From the NCBI RefSeq assembly GCF_016756615.1, contig NZ_AP023262.1, positions 7,007,501 through 7,071,500 of the forward strand: a DNA stretch of 64,000 nucleotides, written 5' to 3'. Positions 9,435 to 19,500 of this stretch are shown here, piece after piece. Within the stretch, counting starts at the first letter, position 1. The number at the start of each line of letters is the position of its first letter. The position numbers and the translations under genes were made by a program. The stretch comes from Mesorhizobium sp. L-8-3 (GTDB lineage: Bacteria > Pseudomonadota > Alphaproteobacteria > Rhizobiales > Rhizobiaceae). The notes below the pieces were generated by a model, which saw only the letters and a list, made by a program, of their open reading frames with translations, did no database searches and was not told the origin of the DNA.

Positions 9435-10778
9435 TCATGAGAATCCGATGCGGATTTTCATGGACGGATGTGCGGTCGGGAAATAGCGCCGACCTTTTTC
9501 GACGGCGCTCAGCAACCGCGGCCGCACCCCGGCCTTGTGCATGGTCAGTGCCAAGGCGATGCAGAACTGCACCATTTCCAGCCATACCAGGTGGTAACCG
9601 ATGCAGACGTGTGGGCCGGTACCGAACTGCAGCATGTCCACCGGCCGGATCGGCTCCGTGCGTTGCAGCCACCGTGCCAGGCGGAACTGATCAGGCGCCT
9701 CGTGCAGCAGCGCAGAGGTCGAGAAATGCAGCAGCGGGATGCACAGAGGGGTGCCCGCAGGAATGCGCCGTTGGCCGAGTTGCAATTCCTGCAGCGCGCG
9801 ACGCGGCAGGAGCGTGGTCGCCGGATGCACGCGCAGCGTCTCGCGGAACAGCGCCTCGGCGACCGGACACTGCGCCAGGTCCGCGTGCCGGGTCGGCACC
9901 GCGCCCACGCGTTGCGCCTCCTCGACCAGGGCGTCCCATAGCCCAGGCTGCCGCGCCAGCTCGATCACCATCCAGGCCATCGTCGAGGCGGTGGTGTCGT
10001 GACCGGCAAGCAGCAGCAGGCGGATATTGGCGACCAGGACGTCGTCGGAGAGCGCATCGTCGCCGCGATCGAAGGAGCTCACCATGTCATTGATCAACCC
10101 AGTGCGCGCGGCATGTGCGCGCGCGTCGCGGACGAACTGGCGCAACTGCGCGTCGATCCAGTCGCGGGCGGCGCGGCCGCGCCGCAAGGGCAGTCCAGGC
10201 AGGTCGACCGGGGGCGCGACGATCAACTGCAGCAGTTGCCGGTATTTGCGATGCCATCCCGGCAGGTCCTGCGCTGGGATTCCCATGAGGCTGAAGATGA
10301 GCTTGAGCATCAGGTCGCCGGTTTCGCGCAGGATGGTTACGTCGCCGCGGTCGCGCCACGCCTGCACCCGCGCCTGGATGACGGGCGCGAACAGGTTGCC
10401 GATGCCGGCTTGGGTCAGCCCCTTGGGCAGGAACGCCGCCTTGATCGCGTCGCGCGCCTGCCGGTGCGCGCCGCCGTCCTGGGCGACCAACGTTCCGCCA
10501 AGCAATTCGGGCGCGATCTCTTCGATCAGCGCCGAGGACACGTCCTTGTGCCGGAGCAGTGCAAACGCATCCGGATCCACGCAGGTCATCAGGTGTCCGG
10601 CAGGGCCGAAATCCAGCCAGAAGTGGCTGCCCAACGTCCGTTCCGCGCGCCGCAGCAGGCGCGGCAGGTCGCATACGATGGCGGGAAGATGTCCGACCAG
10701 GGGGAAAGCGCCGGGCACGACCGGGATGTCGTCCCGCAGCCGGTGCCGACGGTCCAGCGGGTTGAGCAGCATGTCCAT
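9435..10778 (-). CDS. cyp117: Cytochrome P450 CYP117 (ent-kaurene oxidase of the gibberellin operon)
   Basis: 447 residues from ATG 10778, which shares one base with the stop of the preceding SDR gene (TGATG). P450 signatures are the I-helix AGHDTTAST, the K-helix ExxR in ETLRVHP, and the haem-binding loop FGTGPHVCIG with its cysteine ligand. In characterised rhizobial operons CYP117 oxidises ent-kaurene stepwise to ent-kaurenoic acid. The assignment as CYP117 rests on operon position, before GGPS and after the SDR, which is conserved across rhizobia. It is a soluble cytosolic P450 that would take electrons from the operon's ferredoxin. Confidence 0.9.
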   Translation of the reverse strand: MDMLLNPLDRRHRLRDDIPVVPGAFPLVGHLPAIVCDLPRLLRRAERTLGSHFWLDFGPAGHLMTCVDPDAFALLRHKDVSSALIEEIAPELLGGTLVAQDGGAHRQARDAIKAAFLPKGLTQAGIGNLFAPVIQARVQAWRDRGDVTILRETGDLMLKLIFSLMGIPAQDLPGWHRKYRQLLQLIVAPPVDLPGLPLRRGRAARDWIDAQLRQFVRDARAHAARTGLINDMVSSFDRGDDALSDDVLVANIRLLLLAGHDTTASTMAWMVIELARQPGLWDALVEEAQRVGAVPTRHADLAQCPVAEALFRETLRVHPATTLLPRRALQELQLGQRRIPAGTPLCIPLLHFSTSALLHEAPDQFRLARWLQRTEPIRPVDMLQFGTGPHVCIGYHLVWLEMVQFCIALALTMHKAGVRPRLLSAVEKGRRYFPTAHPSMKIRIGFS

Positions 10779-11902
10779 CAGCAGCGCGGCCCCGCGGCCG
10801 CTTTGGCGGTGTCGCCGGCAGGCCGCGCGGCGCGGCTGTTGCCACCGTCGGCGTACGTCGGCACATGCGCCAGCATGCCGCCGTCGATGCACAGGACCTG
10901 GCCGGTGATGAACGCAGCATCGTCGGAGAGCAGGAACGCCACGAGCGCGGCCACGTCCTCGGGGCGGCCGACGCGCTGCAGGAGTTGGTGCCGGCTCAGA
11001 TGCCGTTGCATGCACTCGTCCAGCTTGGCGAGGAGACGCTCGGTCATGATGAGACCCGGCGCAACCGCGTTGCAGCGGATCTGCGCATGACCGTACTGGG
11101 TGGCGAGCGAGGCCGACAGCATGTTCATCGCCGCCTTCGACGCGGCGTAGGACGTCTGCGCGGTGTCACCGCTGAGCCCCTGGCACGACGACATGTTGAC
11201 GATCGCGCCACCGCCGCGGGCGATCATTCGTGGGATGGCCTGCCGGCAGCAGAGCAGCGTGCCGCGCAGATTGGTCGCCATGGTCTGATCCCAGACCGCC
11301 AGGTCCAGGTCGAGGATCGTGCGGTCGCGCGGTGTCAGATGCATGGCGCTCGCGTTGTTCACCAGCAGGTCGACCCCACCGAAGTGCCGCTCCGCCGTCT
11401 CGAACAGCGCTGCCACCGCCTGCGCATCGGCGATGTCCATGGCCAGGGCCAGCGCGTGGCCCGCTTCGGCCGCGATCTGCGCGGTGCAGGCGACGGCCGC
11501 CGAGCCATCAATGTCGGCCACCACCACTCTGCCGCCCTCGCGCGCGATGGCGAGGGCGCATGCCTTGCCGATGCCGGCGCCGGCGCCGGTCACCACGGCC
11601 ACCTTGCCTTCAAACCGTCCTCCTGGGTTGCGTTGGTCTTTCGCGGCATGCCGCTCAGCCTGCGCCGGAGAAGGCGCAGGGTCGGCGCTGGCGCGCTCGC
11701 CAGCGTCGCTTTCGATGACCCGAATGGCGGCGACCGGACACTGGCTGGCCGCGAGCCGCGCGGCGGCGTGCAGCGCCTGCGGGACCGTCGCCACGCACAC
11801 TTCCGCCACGCCGTCCGGTTCGCGCTGGCGAAAGGTGCCCGGCAGCGTCAGCACACACTGCCCGGTGGTTCCGCATAGATCCTGATCGATCACGACGCGC
11901 AT
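10778..11902 (-). CDS. Ferredoxin-SDR fusion of the gibberellin operon
   Basis: 374 residues from ATG 11902, one base after the CYP114 stop. Residues 1-65 are a 3Fe-4S ferredoxin, with cysteines 10, 16 and 55 (DLCGTTGQC, SQCPVAA). After a roughly 30-residue alanine/proline-rich linker follows a classical short-chain dehydrogenase: the VVTGAGAGIG nucleotide loop, NNAS, active-site SYAASK, and a C-terminal GQVLCIDGGM. In many rhizobia ferredoxin and SDR are separate neighbouring genes; here there is no stop between them. The ferredoxin should feed the operon P450s. The SDR is known to oxidise the GA12-aldehyde/C20-aldehyde steps. The fusion may hold the electron donor at the enzyme complex. Confidence 0.9.
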   Translation of the reverse strand: MRVVIDQDLCGTTGQCVLTLPGTFRQREPDGVAEVCVATVPQALHAAARLAASQCPVAAIRVIESDAGERASADPAPSPAQAERHAAKDQRNPGGRFEGKVAVVTGAGAGIGKACALAIAREGGRVVVADIDGSAAVACTAQIAAEAGHALALAMDIADAQAVAALFETAERHFGGVDLLVNNASAMHLTPRDRTILDLDLAVWDQTMATNLRGTLLCCRQAIPRMIARGGGAIVNMSSCQGLSGDTAQTSYAASKAAMNMLSASLATQYGHAQIRCNAVAPGLIMTERLLAKLDECMQRHLSRHQLLQRVGRPEDVAALVAFLLSDDAAFITGQVLCIDGGMLAHVPTYADGGNSRAARPAGDTAKAAAGPRC

Positions 11903-11903
11903 C

Positions 11904-13193
11904 TCAGCCCCCCTGAGCATGCAGTCGCACCGGCAGCGCGCGGAACGTCCTGAGGAACGCGGATGGCTCCCGGGTCGGCTGCTCGGCCAATGCCAGCGTG
12001 GGGAAGCGCGCCTCGATCCGCGGCAGGCTCTCGGCCAACTGCACCCGGGCCAGTTGCGCACCGAGGCAGAAGTGGATGCCGTGGCCAAAGCTCAGCATGA
12101 TCTTCCCGTCGGTCGACATGCCAGGAGTGGTGCCGTAGAACCGCGCGGGATCGAAGCGGTCGGGATCGGAGAAGGCGTCCGGGTCGCGATTGCCGGCCGC
12201 GATCAGCACGCGCACGTCCGCGTTCTTCGGGATCACCACGCCGCCCAGTTCGATGTCGCGCTGGGCGATACGCGGGATGGAGCTGAACATGGCAGGCGCG
12301 TCGCAGCGCAGGACTTCTTCGACGAATGCCTTCACCCCCACGGCGTCTCCCTGCAGCCAGTGCCGCTGTTCGGGATACGCCAGCATCGCTAGGACCGCAT
12401 GGTCGATGGTCGCAGCAGTGGTGGCGAAGCCGCCCAGCAGCATGCCCCACAGCATGCTGATCAACTCCGCATCCGACAGCGTGTCGGCATCGTCGTCGTG
12501 TGCGCCGACCACCATCGACACGATGTCGTTGCGGGGATCGGTGCGCTTGCGCTGTATGAGGTCGCCGAAGTAGGCCTGCACCCTGGCGCTGGCCGCGTCC
12601 GCCTCGGCGAGCTGGGGATCGCTGGCGTGTGGGCTCAGGCCTTCCAGAATGGCGCCGATGCCGGCGGCGAGCCCGAACATGTCATCCTGGGGCATGCCGA
12701 ACAGTTCGGCGAAGACCAGAATGGGCACAGCCAGCGCGAATTCCCAATGCAGGTCCACCGCCTCCCCGCGCTCCAGCGCGGGCGCCATGCCGTCCAGGCG
12801 CGCTGCGACGATGCGTGCGATGCTCGGCCGCAGGTTGTCGATCTGGCGTATGGTGAAATCGCGCGAGATCAGCCGGCGCAGACGCGTATGCGTCGGTGGT
12901 TCCTTCATCGCTAGCGTGGACGCGAGGAGATTGAGTGACAGGCTGGTCTCCGCACGCGGGAAATAGCGCGCCAGTTCGCCCGGCGCCGGTCCCCGAAACA
13001 CATCGCCCGTGGCCTTGAGCGCCCAGTAGATGTCGGCGTGGCGGCTCAACAGAAAGAGGCCCGACGCCGCACGATGCACCGGATCGTGCTCGCGCAACCA
13101 CCGCATGAACGTATACGGGTCTTGGATACACGCTGGCGACGCAAGTTCGGCGAAGGCGTCCCGGCATGCTGCCGTGGTTTCTTGCACGTCCAT
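11904..13193 (-). CDS. cyp114: Cytochrome P450 CYP114
   Basis: 429 residues from ATG 13193 (MDVQETTAACRDAFAELA). It has the K-helix ExxR in EEVLRCDAP and the haem loop FGHGIHFCLGAQLAR. The I-helix reads GGFATTAATID, lacking the acidic residue usual before the threonine pair. In characterised operons CYP114, with its ferredoxin, hydroxylates kaurenoic acid and contracts the B ring to GA12-aldehyde. The missing I-helix acid may fit this unusual chemistry. The gene lies 94 bp after CYP112 and one base before the ferredoxin-SDR gene, which fits their functional coupling. Confidence 0.9.
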   Translation of the reverse strand: MDVQETTAACRDAFAELASPACIQDPYTFMRWLREHDPVHRAASGLFLLSRHADIYWALKATGDVFRGPAPGELARYFPRAETSLSLNLLASTLAMKEPPTHTRLRRLISRDFTIRQIDNLRPSIARIVAARLDGMAPALERGEAVDLHWEFALAVPILVFAELFGMPQDDMFGLAAGIGAILEGLSPHASDPQLAEADAASARVQAYFGDLIQRKRTDPRNDIVSMVVGAHDDDADTLSDAELISMLWGMLLGGFATTAATIDHAVLAMLAYPEQRHWLQGDAVGVKAFVEEVLRCDAPAMFSSIPRIAQRDIELGGVVIPKNADVRVLIAAGNRDPDAFSDPDRFDPARFYGTTPGMSTDGKIMLSFGHGIHFCLGAQLARVQLAESLPRIEARFPTLALAEQPTREPSAFLRTFRALPVRLHAQGG

Positions 13194-13287
13194 CTTGGTT
13201 ACCTGTTGGCTGGCTGATCTGACCGGCGCGCGCTGGGCGCGCCGGCAAATTGCGGAGTAGATCGCGATTCCGGGCGGCGTCCGCGCG

Positions 13288-14490
13288 TCACCAGAGCACC
13301 GGGAACTCCTCGAACCCGCCAGTGATGATCTCCTTGCGCAACTTCAGTTCTTCGGGCGCCACGGCCAGGCGCAGCGCGGGAAAGCGCTGGAAGATCGAGC
13401 CGACCACCACCTTGAGTTCCAGCCTGGCCAGCGCCATGCCGATGCAGTAGTGCGGCCCGTGCGAAAACGTCAGGTGCGGATTTTCGTCGCGTCCGATGTC
13501 GAAGATTTCCGGGTCGTCGAAATGGCGCGGATCGAACGACGTCGCCGGCAGGCCGACCAGCACCTTGCTCTCCGCGGGAATATGCACGCCCGCGATAGTC
13601 ACGTCGGTCCTCGGATAGCGCATGATGCCGTCCCAGCCCGCGCCCGGCGGGTACATGCGCAGGATTTCCTCCACCGCCTTGTCCACCAGGGATGGATCGC
13701 CGACTAGGCGTTCGCGCTGTTGCGGATGGCGGAACATGGCCAGCAGGCCGAATTCGATCTGCGCGACGGTGCTCTCGTGCCCCGCCACCAGCATGCCCGC
13801 CGCCAGGCCGATCGCCTCTTCCTCGGTCGCATTGCCCTGCTCGACCGCCGCGAGCAGATCCGTCAGCAGGTTGTCGCCCGGATCCTGGCGCTTGTCCCAC
13901 ATCTTGCCGCGAATGTAGGCGCGCAGTTCTTCCCAGGCCAGGCGCGACGCGCTGCGCGGGCCGCTTTCATGCTGGTGCGTCATCACTTCGTCGGACAGCC
14001 CGGCGAAAAAGGCGTGATCCTCGTAGAGCACGCCCATCAGCGCGCTGATGACCATGGCCGGCAGCGGAAAGGAGAGGTGGCGCCTCAGGTCGGCGGGCTG
14101 GGGCTGGGCCGCCAGCGTCTCGAACAACTGCGCGGCGATCGCCTCGACCTGCTGCGCGAGCACCTTCACCCTGCGGTTGCTGAAGGCCGGCGCCACGATC
14201 GTGCGTAACCGGGCATGCTCGCCCCCCTCGTGCGAGACAAGCCACCCCGGCGAACCGAGAATCACCGAATCCGGGGTGAATGCCGCCGGCGGCATTCCCG
14301 CGGGCCGGAACGCCGCGTCGGACAGCGCCGCCTTGGCCTCGTCGTAGCCTGTCACCCACCAGCCTTCGTGCCCGGACGGGAAGCGTACGTGGTGGATCGG
14401 ACCGTTGGCGCGTAGCGCCAACATCTCAGGCGAGGGCTCGATGTGATCGACGCGCCACATCGGCAGCGTCGGCAAGGGTTGTTCGGACAT
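13288..14490 (-). CDS. cyp112: Cytochrome P450 CYP112, first gene of the gibberellin operon
   Basis: 400 residues from ATG 14490 (MSEQPLPTLPMWRVDHIEPS). The I-helix is AGHESTVAQ, the ExxR lies in EEILRMYPPG, and the haem loop is FSHGPHYCIGMALARLE. CYP112 is the GA 20-oxidase of the bacterial pathway, carrying GA12 through C20 oxidation and loss to GA9. It is the promoter-proximal gene here. I see no tts or nod box ahead of it; the family operon is expressed mainly in bacteroids, but no low-oxygen control site is evident in the sequence. Confidence 0.9.
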   Translation of the reverse strand: MSEQPLPTLPMWRVDHIEPSPEMLALRANGPIHHVRFPSGHEGWWVTGYDEAKAALSDAAFRPAGMPPAAFTPDSVILGSPGWLVSHEGGEHARLRTIVAPAFSNRRVKVLAQQVEAIAAQLFETLAAQPQPADLRRHLSFPLPAMVISALMGVLYEDHAFFAGLSDEVMTHQHESGPRSASRLAWEELRAYIRGKMWDKRQDPGDNLLTDLLAAVEQGNATEEEAIGLAAGMLVAGHESTVAQIEFGLLAMFRHPQQRERLVGDPSLVDKAVEEILRMYPPGAGWDGIMRYPRTDVTIAGVHIPAESKVLVGLPATSFDPRHFDDPEIFDIGRDENPHLTFSHGPHYCIGMALARLELKVVVGSIFQRFPALRLAVAPEELKLRKEIITGGFEEFPVLW

Positions 14491-14548
14491 GGTGGCACTT
14501 CACTCTCTAAGCGATGGAAGGGCGGAAGGCGCTGCGGGCAGCGAATGA

Positions 14549-14650
14549 TTACGACGGCACGTAGACGTCCTCCGGGGAGTAGCCCGACTCGATGTCAAGA
14601 TCGGCCAACGTGTAACTGTCTAGGCATACCGCGCGGCGAGATGCAGAACT
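14549..14650 (-). pseudogene. Short coding remnant just upstream of CYP112, possibly of CYP115
   Basis: A frame ending in LADLDIESGYSPEDVYVPS and a TAA stop at 14549-14551 lies about 60 bp ahead of CYP112 on the same strand. It has no start codon and is preceded by an in-frame stop, so it is the tail of a lost gene. In some gibberellin-producing bacteria the CYP115 gene (GA 3-oxidase, GA9 to GA4) sits exactly here, and partial copies are known in rhizobia. I cannot confirm from motifs that this tail is CYP115. Confidence 0.3.
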
Positions 14651-15260
14651 TTATCCTGCGCCTTCGAGTTCAGGATTAACGCGAGTGTGGTGGGCCCTTG
14701 AGTCGCAGCCGGCCATCAAGATTTCCTGCGCAAGCGTCGACAAGGTTGGCAGCCTGTTTGGGTACGGGCGGTTTCGCCAAGGCCCCCTTGCCATAGGATG
14801 CTATCTGATGCGGATTTGACATTATGCTTTTCTTTCTTCGTTCCATCGATCGCGGTGTCATCCACGAAATGAAGATCGGTCGTCGGCTCCCGGCTCCCAA
14901 CGAAGGAGTCTCAAAACTCGTGCCAATTTGGCCGACCCAGCAGAAGAAAAACATTGTGATTGCTTTTCAGGGGATTAGCCTGAGGCAGACAAGAGCTCGA
15001 TGAAATAGCCCGGTGTCGCGGACCCAACAAAGGCGACAAAACAGTGTCGGATAGTATACGGTGGTCAGACGCCAGACCGGCGACACCTTCTTTATTAGTT
15101 GTCCTGTCGTGGAATGATGGCAGGCGACCTGACCGTATTGAGCCATAGGAGGGCTCCTGGTTGGCTCAGGGGTCACGTGCTTGCTCCGGGCGCGCTCGAG
15201 GCGGCTTGCGGGCTCGTTGCCAATGCAACACAGGCGATCCGCAACACCGCCATCTAGGGC
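14651..15260. other. Unassigned stretch between the gibberellin operon and a Tn3-type remnant
   Basis: About 610 bases with only short frames of uncertain quality, including a 92-codon minus frame at 14676-14954 and a 111-codon minus frame at 14967-15302. None shows a known domain. It is likely a patchwork of decayed mobile DNA. Confidence 0.35.
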
Positions 15261-15261
15261 G

Positions 15262-15711
15262 AAGCCGGCACGGCCCAAGAAGTTCGGCGCTTGGGACGGC
15301 AACCTGATGACGGAATGGCATGTCCGCTATGGCGGTCGCGCGTGATGATCTACTGGCATGTCGAAAAGGGCTCGACCTGCATTTTCTCGCAGCTCAAGCG
15401 CTGTTCGTCTTCGGAGGTCGCGGCGATGACCAAGGTCTTGCTGCGACATTACACCAACGTGGAGATCCAGCGCTTATATGTCGGCAGCCATGGCCAGAGC
15501 GCCCTCGGCGTCCCTTTTGCCGCCTGCTCGGGTTCAACCTGCCGCCACGCCTGAGGGCGATCGCCTGGCAGAAGCTGGCGCTGCCAGGCCTGCGCGCTGA
15601 ATTGCCAAATGCTTCCCATTCTTTCCAAGGTCCTCACTTGGGAGGAGGTCGAGCAGCAGTATGGCCACAGTCAATCTGGGCCGGCCAGAACGACATCGGA
15701 ATAGTCCGGCC
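15262..15711 (+). pseudogene. tnpA: Tn3-family transposase (TnpA) C-terminal remnant
   Basis: Across two frames the DNA reads FGAWDGNLMTEWHVRYGG, then YWHVEKGSTCIFSQLKRCSSSEVAAM...LRHYTNVEI...SHGQSALGVPF, then a shifted frame LLGFNLPPRLRAIAWQKLALPGLRAELPN...VLTWEEVEQQYG. These match the DDE region of Tn3-family transposases (HGQSE box). There are at least two frameshifts, the glutamate after HGQS is changed to alanine, and the gene is cut by the left end of the IS6-family element at 15712. It is non-functional. Confidence 0.65.
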
Positions 15712-16525
15712 GGCACCGTAAAGTTAACCGACGGCTGATGAAGATGTGCGAACATGGGCCATGTCAGAAGTTGCTCGTGATCCGCTTTATCGTCGCCACC
15801 GCTTTCCCGCCGAGATTATTGCGCACGCGGTATGGCTCTACTTTCGCTTTCCGCTCAGCCTGCGCATGGACATGTTGGCGGCCCGCGGCATCATGGTCAC
15901 GCATCAGACCATTCGAAGCTGGGCGGAGAAATTCGGGCGGCATTTCGCCCGGGAGATCAAGCGACGGTCAGCCGGCTGCCTGGGCGACAAATGGCATCTC
16001 GACGAATGTGTGGTGGCCATCAATGGCAAGAAGCAGTGGCTCTGGCGTGGCGTCGATCAGGACGGCTTCGTCCTCGAAGTGCTGGTGCAAAGCCGCCGAA
16101 ATGCCAAGGCGGCAAAGCGTCTGATGCGCAAGTTGCTGAAGGCTCAAGGGCGGACACCACGAGTCATGATCACCGACAAGCTCCGGTCCTATGATGCCGC
16201 CAGGCGCGACCTCATGCCCGGTGTCGAACACCGGTCGCACAAAGGCCTCAATAATCGAGCGGAAAATTCGCACCAGCCGACCCGACGACGCGAAAGGACC
16301 ATGAAACGCTTCAAGTCGGCACGCCAGCTTCAGCGGTTCGTTTCCATCCATGATCCGATTGCCAACCTGTTCCACTTTCCCCGCAATACGCTGTCATCGG
16401 CTCAACATCGAGACCTGCGTAACGCCGCCATGCAAATCTGGAACAAAATCGCGTGTCTCGCCGCAGCGTGACAGCCGTCCCGGCCAGCTATCGCTGCATC
16501 AATCCGCTGATAACTTTACAGTGCC
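15712..16525 (+). mobile_element. IS6-family element, copy 1 (814 bp)
   Basis: Bounded by imperfect inverted repeats: GGCACCGTAAAGTTAACCG at the left, and at the right a sequence whose reverse complement is GGCACTGTAAAGTTATCAG. Identical length and ends recur at 26004 and 32079. The flanking 8-mers (gtccggcc left, gtgggata right) differ, so there is no target-site duplication. The right end supplies the last codons and stop of the giant effector gene on the other strand. Confidence 0.9.
15761..16471 (+). CDS. tnp: IS6-family DDE transposase (copy 1)
   Basis: 236 residues from ATG 15761; a GTG five codons upstream is possible. It has an N-terminal helix-turn-helix (RFPAEIIAHAVWLYFRFPLSLRMDMLAARGI), then the RNase-H-fold DDE catalytic domain with D in WHLDECVV, D in ITDKLRSYD and E in NRAENSHQPTRRRER, as in IS26/IS240-like enzymes. 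It is full length and apparently intact. It differs from copies 2 and 3 at several positions (for instance GIMVTH against GIIVTH, and DQDGFVLEV against DQDGLVLEV). Confidence 0.9.
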   Translation: MSEVARDPLYRRHRFPAEIIAHAVWLYFRFPLSLRMDMLAARGIMVTHQTIRSWAEKFGRHFAREIKRRSAGCLGDKWHLDECVVAINGKKQWLWRGVDQDGFVLEVLVQSRRNAKAAKRLMRKLLKAQGRTPRVMITDKLRSYDAARRDLMPGVEHRSHKGLNNRAENSHQPTRRRERTMKRFKSARQLQRFVSIHDPIANLFHFPRNTLSSAQHRDLRNAAMQIWNKIACLAAA

Positions 16526-19500
16526 GTGGGATATATTAGAAAGCGACTGAGCGTCGGCCCCCGTGGGGCACAGGTATGCGTGCAGGGCCTTCAGACATGG
16601 GCCCGCGTTCTGTTTATCGTTTTTGCGGGGTGGGACAAACCTGACGTTAGCTTGTTCATAGAACGGCTTGCGCTCGTCCATGAGTTGGGGAACCGTCTGA
16701 TCCCGGTCGGAGCCCCGCAGCAGCGGGCGGGTGGTATCGTTCCTGAGGCGGCGTCGTAGCACCCGCGGGTCGGTATTTATCCAGATCGAGACCGCTTTGT
16801 CGGCGATGAGTCGCCGGGTCTGCTCATCGTTCAACGAGCCGCCACCGGTCGCGATGACCGCGGGCCCTTGCTCGAGCACACGCGCGATTGCCTCCGCCTC
16901 AAGCTTCCTAAAATAGCCCTCGCCATTTGTATTGAATATCTGCGTTATCGATTTCCCGGTCTGCTTCTGAATTTCTTGGTCGGTATCGATGAAGCGCAGC
17001 CCCAGTCGCTTGGCGAGTGGCGCGCCAATCGTGGTTTTCCCGGCGCTCGGCATACCGACAAGCACGACCGGCCGATGGCCGAGGGCAGCGACAGTCTCCT
17101 TTGCCTCCGGTGACTTGGCGATCTCCGACTCTGTTGATCGTCCGACAGCTCGCAATCCAGGTGCTGCAGCAGCACTATCCTTACCATCCCTCCAGTGTGC
17201 TATGCTGAGCACGTTATCGGGTCTGTCAACTGCCTTATTGCCTTCTCTTACCTTCTGCTCGAGTTTCTCTGCCTTCTGCAAAGCATCACGGCGCTTCAGC
17301 TCCTGCATCTCTTTATAGGCGTCGTGATTGTCAACTTTGGCGCTGTAGCTGGCTGGCGTATGGAATTCCACCTGGAAACGGTAGCCTTCTGTGGTGGCGA
17401 GCACAGTGTGTATGCCGAGATAACTCGGACGCTCGAATTTGAACCAGTTGGTCACCTCGATTTCGGTGTAGTGCTGCTCCTCGAAGGCCAGAATGGCTGC
17501 CTTGAAGGCACGTGTAAAATCGTTGTCAGGAATTTCGAAGACGTGGCGTACGGCGCTGCTGATCAGCTGTGGAGTGCTGCCGGACGAGATGCTCGTGCCG
17601 GTGAGCTGCTCTCTTATGGAGCGTTCCGATCTCAACCGGCGCTCCAGATGAGGCATTTTCACCTGGATCTCCATTTTCCTGAGGCTTGCGGCGACGCTGA
17701 GTGCCGCTGCGGTGATTTTCCCCTCCTCTTTTGTAGCGCGCGCAACCTCAATTCGGGCGCGCTCTGAGGCCTCCTCGGGGGTCAGCGGGATCATCTCGGC
17801 AGCTTCGGCGGTGGGCCGAAGGCCGGAGGGTCTGCGCAAAATGCCGTGCTCCGCAGCGAGATTGATCGATGTTTCCATGACTGAAGCCGTCAGCGTGGGG
17901 TTGTCCTCCAGGTCCTTCAAGGCTGCATCGACATCAAACCTTCCATGGTTGAGAGACGCTGCCAGGCCCTTGACGTAGGGCACGGACCTCAAGCCAGGCG
18001 TCGTATGCAGCAGCCGCTGAAGATCTTGGCTTTTCCTGGAAAAAAGCCGAGCGCCAGTGTTGGATTTGTAGGCATCGGTGCCGACCTTGATGCCGAGGCT
18101 CAGGAGATTGTTTGCGCTTTGCACGAGGTCATCCGGGTTGTAACCGTCCGGGCGAGGATCGATCCGCGCAGGATAGTTGTCGATCAAAGCCCGGATGCGG
18201 TCTCGGGGCTGATTTGTTACCGGATAGGCATCCGCCAGATCCGGCAACAACTCTGAGACTGCTGCGCTCAGCGTCGTGCTTTTTGCATCGTTCACGGGCC
18301 CGACTGTTTCGGGCAGGCGTTCCGGCTTCTGTGCCCACGCCTCAAGGTCGGCGACCAGCAGCGCGGCCATTTCGCGAGCAACCGGATGCCGGGCGACCTC
18401 GATCTCGCGCCGCGCTCTCGCAAACACGGTCTCGATATCCTGGCCACTCACCTCCTCTTCGCGGCCCAACAACTGACCGATGTCTCGCCGAAGCTCGTGG
18501 TGAACGCCTTCGTAGGTGCCAAAGATGGCACGCTCGGCAAACCAGCCTCGCGCTTCATGGGATTGAGCCAGGAAGTTTCGCTGCAGACCGCTATAGGTTT
18601 CCAGGACATCCTGGGTGGCGGCGAGAATCTGGCTGGCGCGACCAAACTGGTACTTGTCGCCGTCAAGCGCCGGAGTATGCGACTTTGGCGGCTTCAGCGA
18701 TGGAAGTCCGAGAGCTTGCTCCTTTTCATCGAACTCGCGCACATGCTCATAAAGCTGCGGCCGGTCGCCGATGATGATGACGGTGTCGCCATCGAAGTCG
18801 CCGTCAAGCTTTTTCTGTTCACCGGTCGGGACGGCAACCAAGGAGCCCGGAGCGAACACCTCGGTGGCCTGCAGGATGCCGAGGCAGTCGAGCGGCGTGT
18901 CCTCCTTGACGCGGTCCTTGCCTGTCGTCCAGTGCGAATGGGACTTGACGTCCTCGGCAGACAAAACCAGCCCTCGGTCGGCGTGGGCGGCCGGCCACAT
19001 CTCGTCCGGCACGACGATCAGGATGCCTTTGGCAAAGAAAGTCGGATCGTCGGCCGCGAGTTCCTCCCCCGACTTCTGGGCGACATTAAAGCTGTATTGG
19101 ATAGCAACGCAGGTGTCGAGGAACGCTGCCGTCGGGTCCCCATCAACTGCTGACTTGACCAGGTCGGCGGAAAATGGGCGCAGGTTGGGCTTGTCGTAGG
19201 GCGACCGCCCGATCAGCACACCGCTTTTGCCCGTCAACGTCTCGCTCTTGAGCGTCGGCACATGGAGACACTTATCAGCGGACGGTACCGCGACTGCGCC
19301 AGGACCGTCGATATGTCCGACAGTCACCGTTCGAAACAGCTCCTCGGCCGTCAGCTCTTTCCCCTCTCTGCTCTCGAGCCAGGTCTTGGCCTTCTCGTGC
19401 GCCTCATCGGCCACTTGCTCGCTGCGCGGATAATGTTGCAGCGCCGAGGCAGGCAAGGACGATCTCCTTCCCTCACCAAAAGCAGGAACCCGATCAGGTC

